A stretch of 57,745 bases of DNA, taken from Helicobacteraceae bacterium (GTDB lineage Bacteria; Campylobacterota; Campylobacteria; Campylobacterales; Sulfurimonadaceae). The notes beneath the pieces are model-generated. The model saw only the letters and a program-made list of their open reading frames with translations, ran no database searches and was not told where the DNA came from. The position numbers and the translations under genes were made by a program. Where the stretch lies: NCBI GenBank assembly GCA_947498025.1, contig CANMJR010000017.1, positions 1 to 57,745 of the forward strand. The letters run 5' to 3'. Positions 25,184 to 35,414 of this stretch are shown piece after piece; position 1 is the first letter of the stretch, and each line of letters starts with the position of its first letter.

Positions 25184-25618
25184 ATGCTGAGTGATCAAAA
25201 TTTTATAAATATTGCTACAGAGTTGGCAAAAGCTTCAAAATGCGTATCCAAGCAGGTTGGTGCTGTAATAGTCAAAGATGGAAGAATTCTTAGCACCGGA
25301 TATAACGGTACCCCTGCCGGATATATAAATTGTAGCGAGCACTGGGATGGTGAATATACGAGTGAACACCATAACTGGTCGAAAACTTATGAAATTCATG
25401 CAGAGATGAATGCAATAATCTGGGCAGCAAGAAAAGGCATTTCGATTGAAGATGCCACAATATATGTAACGCTTGAGCCATGTAGCGAGTGTAGCAAAAA
25501 TCTTATTGCAAGCGGCATCAAACGAATTGTATATGCCAAGGAATACGAACATACGCATTCAGAGACAATTTCAAAGTTTATAAAAGATAATGGCGTGAGC
25601 ATCGAAAGGCTTTTATAA
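25184..25618 (+). CDS. Deoxycytidylate deaminase (dCMP deaminase)
   Basis: A 144-residue zinc enzyme of the cytidine deaminase fold that turns dCMP into dUMP for thymidylate synthesis. Zinc ligands and acid are visible as H72-A-E74 and P99-C100-x2-C103. The insert NGTPAGYINCSEHW (41-54) is typical of ComEB-type dCMP deaminases. The ATG at 25184 has only a weak ribosome site, and a 17-codon overlapping ORF precedes it in another frame. Confidence 0.85.
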   Translation: MLSDQNFINIATELAKASKCVSKQVGAVIVKDGRILSTGYNGTPAGYINCSEHWDGEYTSEHHNWSKTYEIHAEMNAIIWAARKGISIEDATIYVTLEPCSECSKNLIASGIKRIVYAKEYEHTHSETISKFIKDNGVSIERLL

Positions 25619-25704
25619 AATATTTTATTGAACTAACAACTTAATAAAAAATTTCATACAATTTCGTTAATATGGTTTCATCAAAAAGAAAAAAGGTAGT
25701 GTAA

Positions 25705-26067
25705 TTGAAAATTTTGATTGTAGATGACTCAAAACTTGCTCGAACAGTTGTGATAAATAGTTTGAGAGAGATAGAACCCGGAGCTGAACTGTTCCAGGCA
25801 TCTAATGGCGCTGAGGCTGTTGATATTTTTAAAAGCGAGAGACCTAGAGTTGTTTTTTTGGATTTAACGATGCCCGTTATGGATGGATATGAAGCACTCA
25901 AGCAGATTATGGCATTAGATAAAAATGCGCAGGTTATTGTCATCAGTGCAGATATTCAAAGTGAAGCAAAACTTAGAGTTTTACAAGCCGGCGCCAGAAA
26001 TATGTATCCGAAACCTATTAGCAAAGAGAAGATGTTGCAAATTTTTCAACAAGACCTATTAATATAA
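25705..26067 (+). CDS. Single-domain response regulator (CheY-like)
   Basis: A 120-residue receiver domain with the full phosphorylation set: acidic pair Asp7-Asp8, phosphoacceptor Asp53 in FLDLTMP, Ser81 and Lys103 before Pro. The start is TTG at 25705 behind AAAAGGTAG. No output domain is present, so it acts through protein contacts. It is first in a three-gene module with a CheC-like phosphatase and a PAS-GGDEF protein, which suggests that it passes a kinase signal to c-di-GMP synthesis or to the motor. Confidence 0.9.
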   Translation: MKILIVDDSKLARTVVINSLREIEPGAELFQASNGAEAVDIFKSERPRVVFLDLTMPVMDGYEALKQIMALDKNAQVIVISADIQSEAKLRVLQAGARNMYPKPISKEKMLQIFQQDLLI

Positions 26068-26078
26068 AGGTAGCACAA

Positions 26079-26693
26079 TTGAATATAGAATTTAACGAAG
26101 ACCAGATTGATGCTTTAAAAGAGTTTATGAATGTCTCAATCGGTGCTGCTACCGCAAATCTGGCAGAACTTCTGGATGCGTTTGCGACAATGCATATTCC
26201 GGAGATTGATATTTGCAATAGCCATGAACTTATGTCGAGGGTTAAGTCAACGATAGATTCAGATTCTATGTATTATGTAACAAAACAGCTCTTTACCGGC
26301 AAATTCGGTGGTGAGTGCATGTTTATCATGAGCCATAATTCTGCAGAAAATTTAGGGAAACATCTTTATAATATAAGAACTCCCTCTGAAGATGATATAA
26401 GTGATGCGGTTATAGAGTTAACAAATATCTTATCATCTACCATAATTAGCAAATTAACTCAAGAACTTGATGCTCAAGTACAATTTTTTGCACCGTCATC
26501 GCAATTTGTCGATGCAGATTCAATTATCAACAGCGATGATTTGAATCACTATTCAAAAATTATTATAATTAGTACTATCTTGGAATTCGAGGATCAAAAA
26601 ATAAACGGCAGCGTCTATATTTTGACAAAAGACGAAGCAATAGAGAGTCTAAAAATGTTGATAAACAAAAAAATAGAAGAGATTTACGGATGA
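26079..26693 (+). CDS. CheC/CheX-like phosphatase
   Basis: A 204-residue protein with the two CheC active-site motifs: E15-x2-N18 (EFMN, with IGAATANLAELL after) and D109-x3-E113-x2-N116. In CheC and CheX these pairs remove phosphate from CheY. The start is TTG at 26079, 12 nt after the receiver gene. Its stop overlaps the GGDEF gene by 4 nt. The receiver next door is the likely partner. CheC usually binds CheD, which is not seen here. Confidence 0.8.
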   Translation: MNIEFNEDQIDALKEFMNVSIGAATANLAELLDAFATMHIPEIDICNSHELMSRVKSTIDSDSMYYVTKQLFTGKFGGECMFIMSHNSAENLGKHLYNIRTPSEDDISDAVIELTNILSSTIISKLTQELDAQVQFFAPSSQFVDADSIINSDDLNHYSKIIIISTILEFEDQKINGSVYILTKDEAIESLKMLINKKIEEIYG

Positions 26694-27973
26694 TATTGCT
26701 AAAGTGTCCCGATGTATTGTTGGACTCTCTTGAAAATGGTCACATGGTTATTGATGACAAATTTATAGTAAGCTATTGGAATAGATGGCTTGCTATAAAT
26801 ACACAAATTACCAAAGAAGAGATAGTTGGCAAGAGCCTAGAAGAGTTTTATCCGGATTTAAATTATAAAGTTCTTCACAGAAAAATCAGAACAGCATTAA
26901 CTCTCAGTACACCCACATTTTATGACGCGAATAGCAGTACAAAATTTATATCAATAAATAGAAACAAAGTGACTACCTCATCCCTCTCTCTTATGCAACA
27001 ACAAGTTACTATCTCGCCCTATCTGCCACATGAGAATAAAGTAATGGTTTCTATCTACGATATAAGTGAACTTTACGAAACAAAACTCTCACTTAGAAAA
27101 GAAATATCTAAAGTAAATAAACTAAATGATATATTAGAGGCTGACCAAGAGATAATTGACAAAAATATTATGATGATGAAAACATCTCTGAACGCGGATA
27201 TAATAGATATCAGTACCTTCTTTTGTGAGTTTCTAGGGTATAAAAAAGAGGAGCTAATCGGTAAGAATGTATCAATATTTAAAAGCGGTGATTTGCCGGA
27301 TACAACCTATAAAGAGTTGTGGGATACAATAAAAAGCAAAAAAGCATGGAGCGGAGAAATAAAAAATAAAACAGCGAGTGGCGGAACAAAGTGGGTTCAA
27401 TCAAGAGTAACACCTATTTTGGATGAAAATGGAGAAATTATTGAATTTAGTGCCGTCTATTATGACATAACAAATGCAAAACTTCTTGCAGAGCTCTATA
27501 TTACCGACCCATTGACAAAACTTTATAATCGCGCACATTTTGATGATACGATAAATTCTATTACTAAACATCAAAGAAAAGCAGATATAAATTTTGTATT
27601 GGCAATCACGGACATTGACCATTTTAAATCAATTAACGATACCTATGGACATCAAGTTGGCGATGATGCTCTCATAGCGATAGCCAATACACTCAAAAAT
27701 TCTCTGAGAGAAAATGATCTTATTGCCAGATGGGGCGGTGAAGAGTTTGTAATAATGCTCAAAAATGTAAGTCTAGATGAAGCAAAAATGATTATAGAAA
27801 AAGTGAGAGCGAGCGTAGAAGAGACAAAAATAAACAATAGCATCAGTGTAACAGCCTCTTTCGGTCTTACGAAATATATCATAGGCGAAGATACTCATAA
27901 AACTTTTAAAAGAGTGGATGACGCGCTGTATGAAGCAAAAAAGAGTGGCCGCAATAGGGTTGTAGTAAAATAA
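26690..27973 (+). CDS. PAS-PAS diguanylate cyclase
   Basis: A 427-residue cytoplasmic protein without membrane helices. Two PAS-like domains (about 10-125 and 155-265, the second ending with the PAC-like VTPILDENGEI stretch) precede a GGDEF domain. The active site is GGEEF (349-353), the metal Asp is in DIDHFK, and the inhibitory site R340-x2-D343 is present five residues before it. It should make c-di-GMP and be feedback-inhibited. Translational coupling with the CheC-like gene links it to the receiver module. Confidence 0.92.
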   Translation: MILLKCPDVLLDSLENGHMVIDDKFIVSYWNRWLAINTQITKEEIVGKSLEEFYPDLNYKVLHRKIRTALTLSTPTFYDANSSTKFISINRNKVTTSSLSLMQQQVTISPYLPHENKVMVSIYDISELYETKLSLRKEISKVNKLNDILEADQEIIDKNIMMMKTSLNADIIDISTFFCEFLGYKKEELIGKNVSIFKSGDLPDTTYKELWDTIKSKKAWSGEIKNKTASGGTKWVQSRVTPILDENGEIIEFSAVYYDITNAKLLAELYITDPLTKLYNRAHFDDTINSITKHQRKADINFVLAITDIDHFKSINDTYGHQVGDDALIAIANTLKNSLRENDLIARWGGEEFVIMLKNVSLDEAKMIIEKVRASVEETKINNSISVTASFGLTKYIIGEDTHKTFKRVDDALYEAKKSGRNRVVVK

Positions 27974-27981
27974 TTTCAATT

Positions 27982-30750
27982 CTAAAAATCTTTTACATAG
28001 ACTATACTTACACCCTGCCCCGTCTCTCGAACATCTACATCTATCCTCATTGATTTATTGAGACTATACTGCACGATTACGCTTGAAACGGTGTCATTTT
28101 TGTAAACAACCCGAATCTGCTTGTTAAATCTTGAACCTATTTCGTATCCTAGTGTTCCCTCTTTGTTCGTTAAAATATTGAGAGTATCTACTTTTATTCC
28201 TGTTGCAGAGTTAAATATCTGTTTTAGCCCTGCTCCAAGAAGCAGTGTACTGACAGAGAGTTTATTTCCGGTACCCGTTGTATCAAAAATTGAACTTGCA
28301 CTCTCCCCAAAAAGTATATAGGACATTATGTCATTCTGGCTCATAGCGGGTTTGGATGCAAAGATGAGAACAGGTGCACTGAGAGTGTTTGTTACATAAA
28401 TTTCTATGTCGATATAATCCAAAGTGTAGTAGTGCATGTTTAGATTCAGATATGGATTCATGGGCGTGGCTCCATAAAAATAGATTTCACTTTTGTCAAA
28501 CTCAAATGTCTTATCGCCTCCCGTCACTTTTCCCTCGTTTACAGTTACCATTCCCAAAACCTTTAATTCAGATTTTGGCTCCTCAAAAAGCGTTATATCG
28601 GGGGTAAAAAGAACATCTATCTCCCTAGCTTTGTATTGAATTGGCTTGGATGAATCTATGTGAATATTTAAAAAACGGTTATACACTTTTTTCTGTTTCA
28701 TCTCTTGTATAACGATAATATCACTATCCAAAACAGCATAATCACTCTGAGGCACATAAGTAATTAAACCATCTAGCAGTGTGATGTTTCCCTCTATTTT
28801 TTGAGCTCCATCCGCATCAAAAGCTGCTTTTATCTCGCCTTTGAGAGTAACATTTCCATCGTCGCCCTCATACGTAAACTTTTCACTTCTGAGGTTTAAA
28901 TTTCCACGCATGTCGGCTGGGTTCAATATGCCGCTCAAAAGCAAATTATCATAAATCCAAAACTCTTTAAAATGTATATTATTATTGACATCAAAGAGAA
29001 GTTTTGATGGCTTTTTTGAGTAAACTTTCTGATTCATAAACTCAAAGCGATAGCTATCTATGGTTATCTCTCTGTCCACACTGCTCAGTTTTACAAAAAT
29101 ATCTTTTACGCTATAAGTCGTCTCTGAGTCTAATTTTATAATACTCCATGGCATGGAGATGTTACCGGTTACCCTAACTTTATCCGCAAAATGCACGGTG
29201 GCATCAAAATTCACTTCACCATCATAAAATCTATTATCATCCTCCGAACCAAGATTGAAATCATGAAGTAATCTTTTTAAAGAGGGGAGCTTTGCCGAGA
29301 GTTTTATATTTGCATCTGAATCTTTGGAAAGACTACCGCTGATAGTAAAGTTGCTTGAACTAAAATTCCCCCCGCCACTTAGAGCTTCACCTTTTTTTTG
29401 AAGAGTTGCATTGAGCAGATTTGCATCAACATTGAGTATTTGCGACTCATAATCATCATATAAAGTAAGAGATATTTGCGAAAACTTTTTCATGTCATAA
29501 TTTTTAAAAAGGTCGCTTTTTGGTTTTGGACGCATCTCTACCTGATAGAGAGAACTATTTTTATCCATCTCAAACACTGTCCTTTCTTTGCCGTAAAGCC
29601 CATCACTCTGCACAGTTCCAGAGAGCGACAAGGGAGAAATTTTCAGAGTGGCATCGCCCTCAAATGAGACTACATTTTTTTTAAATATTTCCGGAAAAGT
29701 ATCTAAAAAGGAGAGGGAGAGTTTTTCCCCCTTTGCATGAATAAGAAAATTTTTATAATCTTTTGAGAGAAAATTCAGTTTTAGTTTCTGCGTATCTATA
29801 TTTGCCGTCATGCTCTGCGTATCTCCGGCTGCCTCCACACTGAAATTTTCAAAGGGCAAAGAGATAGGGTGTTTTTTAAGCTTTGCATCCAACTTGGTAT
29901 AAAAAGCTCCATTTTCATCAAAGAGTGCGGTCTGATTTAGCGTAGCTTCATAACCGCCATAAGAGAGTAAATAAGCAGCATTTGCACTGAAATAGCCATC
30001 ATCTATAAAATAGGTAAGGTTTAAATCCCCATGTTTTATGCTCAGGTTTTCGTCTGCTTTAACTCCCAAACTCAGCCCTTTTGTGGCGACATTTATTCTC
30101 TGCAGAGTGGCATCAAGTTTTACATCTAAAATTTTTGGAATACCTTTAAAAGCAGCAAGATACTCTTTTAAAAAAGATGGGCTTAGCTCAAGAGTTGCAT
30201 CGCCTTTTAAGGCATTGGAGTCGATTTCTCCCTCTTTTATTACTACATAAGCGAAAGAAGATTTTAGATTCAGTGCCACTTTTTTGGCATCAAACCCGTT
30301 GTTATAGTGAACCTCATGTGTCTCTAAATCAAATTTATAGCTTTTACTGCTGACTATTAACTCAACATTTTTGAGATTTAGCTTTGCTATATTAAACGGC
30401 GGAATCGGGATTTTATTTGCATCAGAAGATAGCACTTTGTCCATGTTAAAAGAAACACCATCAACATTAATATCTGAAAAACTAGGCGTATTCGTAAAAA
30501 GCATTAAAAAATCATAATTGACCTCAACTTTTTGAATACTGACTAAATCGCCATATTTCAAATCATGCACACTTACTCCGCCAAAGAGGGAACCTTGAAC
30601 TCTAGAGTATTCAACTCCGAACTCTTTTAGATATTCTTCTGCTAGAAATGGGAGTAGCTTCTCCGTTGTCAATAAAAATCCGAGAATGGTCATGGCTGTT
30701 ATAAGCAGAAGTATTATATTTCTAAAAAATAGATAGGTTTTTTGAATCAA
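27982..30750 (-). CDS. tamB: TamB-like translocation and assembly module protein
   Basis: A 922-residue protein. An N-terminal membrane helix (about 10-30) anchors a long periplasmic body rich in short beta repeats, and the C-terminal DUF490/TamB region carries the marks SYILFGESAS and VLLGAGLKQ-like Gly-rich strands. TamB-like proteins span the periplasm and move phospholipids or help outer-membrane proteins insert, together with TamA. Its ATG overlaps the tamA stop by 4 nt. It is shorter than E. coli TamB (about 1259 residues), as is common in this phylum. Confidence 0.85.
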   Translation of the reverse strand: MIQKTYLFFRNIILLLITAMTILGFLLTTEKLLPFLAEEYLKEFGVEYSRVQGSLFGGVSVHDLKYGDLVSIQKVEVNYDFLMLFTNTPSFSDINVDGVSFNMDKVLSSDANKIPIPPFNIAKLNLKNVELIVSSKSYKFDLETHEVHYNNGFDAKKVALNLKSSFAYVVIKEGEIDSNALKGDATLELSPSFLKEYLAAFKGIPKILDVKLDATLQRINVATKGLSLGVKADENLSIKHGDLNLTYFIDDGYFSANAAYLLSYGGYEATLNQTALFDENGAFYTKLDAKLKKHPISLPFENFSVEAAGDTQSMTANIDTQKLKLNFLSKDYKNFLIHAKGEKLSLSFLDTFPEIFKKNVVSFEGDATLKISPLSLSGTVQSDGLYGKERTVFEMDKNSSLYQVEMRPKPKSDLFKNYDMKKFSQISLTLYDDYESQILNVDANLLNATLQKKGEALSGGGNFSSSNFTISGSLSKDSDANIKLSAKLPSLKRLLHDFNLGSEDDNRFYDGEVNFDATVHFADKVRVTGNISMPWSIIKLDSETTYSVKDIFVKLSSVDREITIDSYRFEFMNQKVYSKKPSKLLFDVNNNIHFKEFWIYDNLLLSGILNPADMRGNLNLRSEKFTYEGDDGNVTLKGEIKAAFDADGAQKIEGNITLLDGLITYVPQSDYAVLDSDIIVIQEMKQKKVYNRFLNIHIDSSKPIQYKAREIDVLFTPDITLFEEPKSELKVLGMVTVNEGKVTGGDKTFEFDKSEIYFYGATPMNPYLNLNMHYYTLDYIDIEIYVTNTLSAPVLIFASKPAMSQNDIMSYILFGESASSIFDTTGTGNKLSVSTLLLGAGLKQIFNSATGIKVDTLNILTNKEGTLGYEIGSRFNKQIRVVYKNDTVSSVIVQYSLNKSMRIDVDVRETGQGVSIVYVKDF

Positions 30751-32444
30751 AACAGCTCTCCCACATGAAAATGGAGTGCATACTGCTCCGTAGGATGTGC
30801 CATGTCAAACCCGAAATCGATTGCAACAGACCCGATTGGAGTCATGTAGCGAATACCGACTCCGGCGCTAAAGTAACCTTTGTTATAATCCGGAATCTCT
30901 TTTTCGCCTAAGTAGGTGTTGTCGTTAAAGAGAACCCCTTTAAAATCTCCATACACCGGAAACCTGTACTCAATAGTGCTGTCCAATATAGAGTCCGAAC
31001 CTATCGATTCGCCCGAGCTACTTGTTGGACTTAGTCTGCGATAGCCGTAGGCACGGTTACTATTCATTCCACCGCCATAAAAGAGATAAGATTCAGGAAG
31101 ATTGCCCTGATAAAGATGCAGAGAACCAAAAGTGGCTTTGAGAGCAAGAATAGAAGAGTTAAGAGGTAGAATATATCCCCCTGTGAGCTTGAATTTATAG
31201 TATGTGGCATCGGAGATATCCGACATCCATGAACCTGCAATTTCAGAGTTAAAAAAATAGCCATGGCTGGGGTCTAAAACTTTATCTCTTACATCATATC
31301 CCCACTCTAATTTTGGCGATAATACAAACAAGACACCCTCTGGAAAAAGCAGTTTGTCACCACTGTCGTAGGTGTTAGAGCTGTCAAAAAGCAGACTCTC
31401 TTTAAAAGTGTGCGGGCTCTCTCTCTGCTTAAGATAGAGAGTGCCAAATATTCTGCTCTCTTTATAGCCGATAAAATTTTCATTCTCAAACCCTAACTCA
31501 GCACCGGTAGAACTTCGATTTTCTATCGGCATGTCAAAGTTTGTCTTGATTGTCTGTTTAATCTCTGTGACTCTTGTAGTTAAACCTGCTGTTTTTAAAT
31601 TTCCATACAAATTCCTATGATTAACTCCGAGCAAAGCCATGACCCCCTCATCACTGCTCGCTCCGACTCCGGCTTGGAAGCGAACAGGCTTCTCATTTTC
31701 ACTTACAATTATCGTAGTTTTTACGCTGTTGTTGTCATCTACTGCCGTATCAATAATTACCTTTGATATTCCCTCGTAACGATAGAGGCTCTCATAACTT
31801 TTTGTAATTTCGATTGGTGAAAATGGCTCCTTTTCTTTGATATAGAGCAGTGATTTTATGATTTCTGCATCAATATTTGTTGGTGGAGTAACGACAATCT
31901 TACCAAAAAAACATGGCTCATTTTTAACAGCTTCATAGACCAAATAAGCACTATTTGTCTCTATATCGACCCATGCCTTGGCATCAAGCCCTGCACTACA
32001 GTAGCTGCTGTTTTCGTACATGCGTTTAATATCTGCTTTACTTTGCGTGAATTTATTAGAATCAAACACCTCTCCTTTTACAAAAGGGATATTTTTACTA
32101 ATATCCAACTCTGATATTTTCGCAATATCGGCAACTGTGACGGGTGCTTCTTCGCTAATTTCAATAACAACGGAGTCATCTTGCATCGCATGTGTAACTA
32201 TTGCAAGAAAATAGCCTCTGCTTCTATAATAATCTTTAATGGCTTGGGCTAATAACGGTACCGTTTTTGATTCAACCGCCGGTTGGTCTTTGTAAAATTC
32301 ATAAAAGAAGGGTTTATAGAGATTGATAGAGTTGTACAAATCTCTCTCTGAAATTTGTTGGTTACCTTGGAAAAAAAGCGGTAATGTTTTGGCAAGAAGA
32401 AGTGGTGAGCAGAAGATAAGAAATATAAACTTTTTGTTCACCAC
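30747..32444 (-). CDS. tamA: TamA-like Omp85 outer-membrane protein
   Basis: A 565-residue protein with a signal peptide (about residues 1-18), POTRA-like repeats up to about residue 245, and a C-terminal 16-strand barrel. The barrel starts near GVGASSDEGVMALLG, and the ending GSVAIDFGFDMAH…LHFHVGELF has the terminal Phe used for barrel assembly. It is the partner of the TamB-like gene that overlaps its 3' end. It is smaller than BamA and is paired with tamB, so TamA is the better name. Confidence 0.85.
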   Translation of the reverse strand: MVNKKFIFLIFCSPLLLAKTLPLFFQGNQQISERDLYNSINLYKPFFYEFYKDQPAVESKTVPLLAQAIKDYYRSRGYFLAIVTHAMQDDSVVIEISEEAPVTVADIAKISELDISKNIPFVKGEVFDSNKFTQSKADIKRMYENSSYCSAGLDAKAWVDIETNSAYLVYEAVKNEPCFFGKIVVTPPTNIDAEIIKSLLYIKEKEPFSPIEITKSYESLYRYEGISKVIIDTAVDDNNSVKTTIIVSENEKPVRFQAGVGASSDEGVMALLGVNHRNLYGNLKTAGLTTRVTEIKQTIKTNFDMPIENRSSTGAELGFENENFIGYKESRIFGTLYLKQRESPHTFKESLLFDSSNTYDSGDKLLFPEGVLFVLSPKLEWGYDVRDKVLDPSHGYFFNSEIAGSWMSDISDATYYKFKLTGGYILPLNSSILALKATFGSLHLYQGNLPESYLFYGGGMNSNRAYGYRRLSPTSSSGESIGSDSILDSTIEYRFPVYGDFKGVLFNDNTYLGEKEIPDYNKGYFSAGVGIRYMTPIGSVAIDFGFDMAHPTEQYALHFHVGELF

Positions 32445-32473
32445 TGTCCTTTTTATACTTCAGAACAGAATTA

Positions 32474-32680
32474 CTATACATAAACATCTAAAGCTTCTTT
32501 AGAATCTACCTTTGGAGTAACCTCTTTTATTTGAGTAGCTTTAAAATTTTCCGCATTTTTCAACGCCTCATTCGTACTTTTTGGGAGCTCCGCATCACCC
32601 TTCAGAGTAGTGACATCAGGCTTCCCGATTTGAATTTGACTAGAATAAGGTGACTGAAATGTATAATGGGTAATTTCCAT
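32474..32680 (-). CDS. Small hypothetical protein, 68 residues
   Basis: No family is recognised. The protein is polar and acidic with a few short helices and ends in KEALDVYV. It has no signal peptide or membrane helix. A GAGGAGG ribosome site sits on the complement of 32686-32693, just before the ATG, which is strong evidence that it is translated. It precedes tamA by 29 nt in the same direction and may be cotranscribed. The short hydrophobic C terminus recalls the ends of flagellar filament or exported proteins, but that is only a resemblance. Confidence 0.65.
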   Translation of the reverse strand: MEITHYTFQSPYSSQIQIGKPDVTTLKGDAELPKSTNEALKNAENFKATQIKEVTPKVDSKEALDVYV

Positions 32681-32755
32681 AATATCCTCCTCTTCGTTTG
32701 CAAAAATTATAACATATAAATAAAAAGCAAAATTTAAAATTTAAAATTAATTTCG

Positions 32756-34201
32756 TTACTTTCTATTTGAAATCGGAGCCAACTCACCAACTATCCCATC
32801 AAGAATAATGAAAAGTTTATCACTCTCTGCTTCCATCTCTTTAAAGTTGCTGATAATTGCATCTTCGTTTGCAGGATTCATTGCAACACCCTTTTTAACA
32901 AACTCTGCATTTTTAAGTACATTATTGTGGACTTTAGCATGGGGAATATCAATAAGCTTATATCCGTTTGTGTGTCCATAATGCTCTTTGCCAGCACCAA
33001 GATACCATTTACCTAGGCGACAGCTTGAATGGTTAGAAAATTCTGCTGCCTTGTCCTCTGAAAGAATTGCTGAATAAGCATTTGACTTAAATAGAATATG
33101 GTCAATTTTTACTAAAACCATAAAGAGTGAGTTGCGGATATAACTTGCATAATCAGCAGAATCTTGGGCATTCACTTGGAAACCATCAAGCGTACCGGCA
33201 AACTCTTCAACCGTATGCGTCGCATCCTTGGCGATGCTTGCCATCTCTTCAGAATTTTGCTGAATGTCTCGAGTCTCTTGCTGAAGCGTTGAAATAGTTA
33301 TAGAAATCTCTTGGGTTGCCTTTTGTGTTCGCTCTGCCAGTTTTCTAACCTCATCGGCAACGACCGCAAACCCTCTTCCATGTTCTCCTGCCCTTGCTGC
33401 TTCAATCGCAGCATTGAGCGCCAATAGATTTGTCTGTTCAGCAATATCTTTAATAAGACCTGCGATAGTAGATATTTCATTGGAACGCTCAGAGAGGGAG
33501 TTTATATTATTATGCGTTGCGTCAATTTTTTCTATCAAATCCCCAAAAAGATTTTGAACATTTTCCATAGAATCCATGCTTCTTCTTGCCTCTTCTGAGG
33601 TACTTTGCGACATTTTAGATATTTTCTCTACCTCTTGAGAGTTATTGAGTAAGTTGTTTTGAATGATTTGCAAACCATGTGCGATTCCTCCGCCTAAATC
33701 ATGAAGTTTTTGAGTAAATCTGCCATGCATTTGAAGCTTATAACCCTTTTCAATTTCTATCACAGATGTATTGATAAACTCCACTGCACTGCTCAACGTA
33801 GGATTTAAATTATCACTTCTTGCATGGTACGAAGCACTCTTGTTATCTCCTGCCGAATCAACAGCTTTCCTAATCTCGCATATGAAAAATGTAAATTGTG
33901 AAAGAAGAGAATTAAATTCTATAGAGAGCTGTTTTATTTCTCCCTCACCCATAACTGAAGCAACTGTTTCAAAATCTCCACCGGAAGCTTTGGATATTGT
34001 TTTTGTTAAATTCTCGATTGAATGTTTAACTATCATAAGCTGTGAACGAAGATAGAGAGCCAATGAAATATGAACTATCGTTAGTATTACAACGAGAGCA
34101 GAAAAACCAAGAAAAAAGGTCTCAATTGCAAAACCTAAAACAAAGATTATAAGTTGCCAGAGATTGGAGAGTGCAACATTTTGGAGAGTCGAAGAGTTCA
34201 T
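32756..34201 (-). CDS. Methyl-accepting chemotaxis protein with C-terminal CZB domain
   Basis: A 481-residue chemoreceptor from the ATG at 34201, which has an AAAAGGA ribosome site; a longer frame opens at 34282. Two membrane helices near the N terminus (about 12-50 of this start) leave almost no periplasmic domain. The signalling domain has the highly conserved tip [21 protein letters not shown] region. The C-terminal CZB zinc-binding domain shows [10 protein letters not shown] and HAKVH, the expected His/Cys ligands. CZB receptors are known to sense zinc or hypochlorous acid. The receptor is monocistronic. Confidence 0.92.
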   Translation of the reverse strand: MNSSTLQNVALSNLWQLIIFVLGFAIETFFLGFSALVVILTIVHISLALYLRSQLMIVKHSIENLTKTISKASGGDFETVASVMGEGEIKQLSIEFNSLLSQFTFFICEIRKAVDSAGDNKSASYHARSDNLNPTLSSAVEFINTSVIEIEKGYKLQMHGRFTQKLHDLGGGIAHGLQIIQNNLLNNSQEVEKISKMSQSTSEEARRSMDSMENVQNLFGDLIEKIDATHNNINSLSERSNEISTIAGLIKDIAEQTNLLALNAAIEAARAGEHGRGFAVVADEVRKLAERTQKATQEISITISTLQQETRDIQQNSEEMASIAKDATHTVEEFAGTLDGFQVNAQDSADYASYIRNSLFMVLVKIDHILFKSNAYSAILSEDKAAEFSNHSSCRLGKWYLGAGKEHYGHTNGYKLIDIPHAKVHNNVLKNAEFVKKGVAMNPANEDAIISNFKEMEAESDKLFIILDGIVGELAPISNRK

Positions 34202-34364
34202 AAAAAGTCCTTTTAAGATTAATTCTTTTACATAAAAAATAATTAAGATTTGTATCTTACCTTTTGATTGAAAAGATGTCAATAGTACATTGCTAACATA
34301 TAGATTCTATGGTTTCAATCAAAAAATGATACAATTTACCTACAAATTACTTAAATGGATACTT

Positions 34365-35414
34365 ATGGAACACTTTAAATTTTCTTTGATTTTTTCTGCT
34401 GTAGCACTCGCATGTGCCGGTTGGTGGGGATATAGCAGTGGCGGAGTAACATTAGCGCTTAGCATGGTTTGGCTCGCTCTGATTTTGGCAGTCATGGAAG
34501 CTTCACTCTCCTTTGATAATGCGGTTGTGAATGCTTCCATTTTAAAAACGTGGAATAAATATTGGAGAACGCTCTTTTTAACGGTCGGTATGATAGTCGC
34601 TGTTTTTGGGATGAGACTCCTCTTTCCAATTGTTATAGTAGCACAAACGGCCGACATGGGAATGTTAGAGGTTTGGAATCTTGCTATCAACAGTCCTCAT
34701 GAATACTCTTTAAAATTAACCTCACACCATGCGGAAGTATCTGCTTTTGGAAGCATGTTTTTAATGCTTGTTTTTCTTAATTTTCTTTTGGACGAAGAGA
34801 AAGAACTCCATTGGCTAGGCGTGATTGAACAAAAGTTAGGACTGCTTGGAAAAATAAATGCAATTTCAATTTTTGTAGCACTCTCCGTTCTCATGACTTC
34901 TTTAACATTAGTGGATGATGCAAATAAATTTGTTGTTTTGACAGCCGGTATTTGGGGCATTCTTGTCTATTTGGGTGTAGATTTGATTGGACAGATATTA
35001 GAAACAGAAGAAGAGAGTCCGGAGATTGGCAGCATGGTTAAGAAGGGAAGTGTCGGAGGGTTTCTTTACTTGGAAGTTTTAGACGCCTCCTTCTCTTTTG
35101 ATGGGGTAATCGGAGCTTTTGCTATTACAAAAGATATTGTTGTAATCATGATAGGGCTAGGAATTGGAGCTATGTTTGTAAGGTCTATGACTATTTACCT
35201 TGTAGAAAAAGGCACCTTAGACGGCTATGTTTATCTCGAACATGGGGCTCACTATGCAATAGGCGCTCTGTCTCTCATCATGCTTTTGAGCATAAAATTT
35301 CATATTCCGGAAGTTGTAACAGGGCTAATAGGAATAGTTCTTATAGCCATTTCGGTTTGGTCTTCAATTAAATATAATAAATTCATAAAAATACTAGACT
35401 CAACTGATGAATAG
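34365..35414 (+). CDS. TerC-like integral membrane protein, DUF475
   Basis: A 349-residue membrane protein with about nine hydrophobic segments. The paired acidic motifs EASLSFDNAV and EVLDASFSFDGVIGAF, typical of TerC/DUF475 proteins, are both present. Family members are linked to metal export or metal loading of secreted proteins; the role here is not known. The ATG at 34365 has a GGA upstream; the frame extends to 34290 without family similarity. It overlaps the next gene by 8 nt. Confidence 0.8.
   Translation: MEHFKFSLIFSAVALACAGWWGYSSGGVTLALSMVWLALILAVMEASLSFDNAVVNASILKTWNKYWRTLFLTVGMIVAVFGMRLLFPIVIVAQTADMGMLEVWNLAINSPHEYSLKLTSHHAEVSAFGSMFLMLVFLNFLLDEEKELHWLGVIEQKLGLLGKINAISIFVALSVLMTSLTLVDDANKFVVLTAGIWGILVYLGVDLIGQILETEEESPEIGSMVKKGSVGGFLYLEVLDASFSFDGVIGAFAITKDIVVIMIGLGIGAMFVRSMTIYLVEKGTLDGYVYLEHGAHYAIGALSLIMLLSIKFHIPEVVTGLIGIVLIAISVWSSIKYNKFIKILDSTDE

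Noticed and set aside
25137-25190. 17-codon ORF before the dCMP deaminase
   Set aside because: Lys/Asn-rich, no motif, in an AT-rich leader; overlap with the start may be chance.
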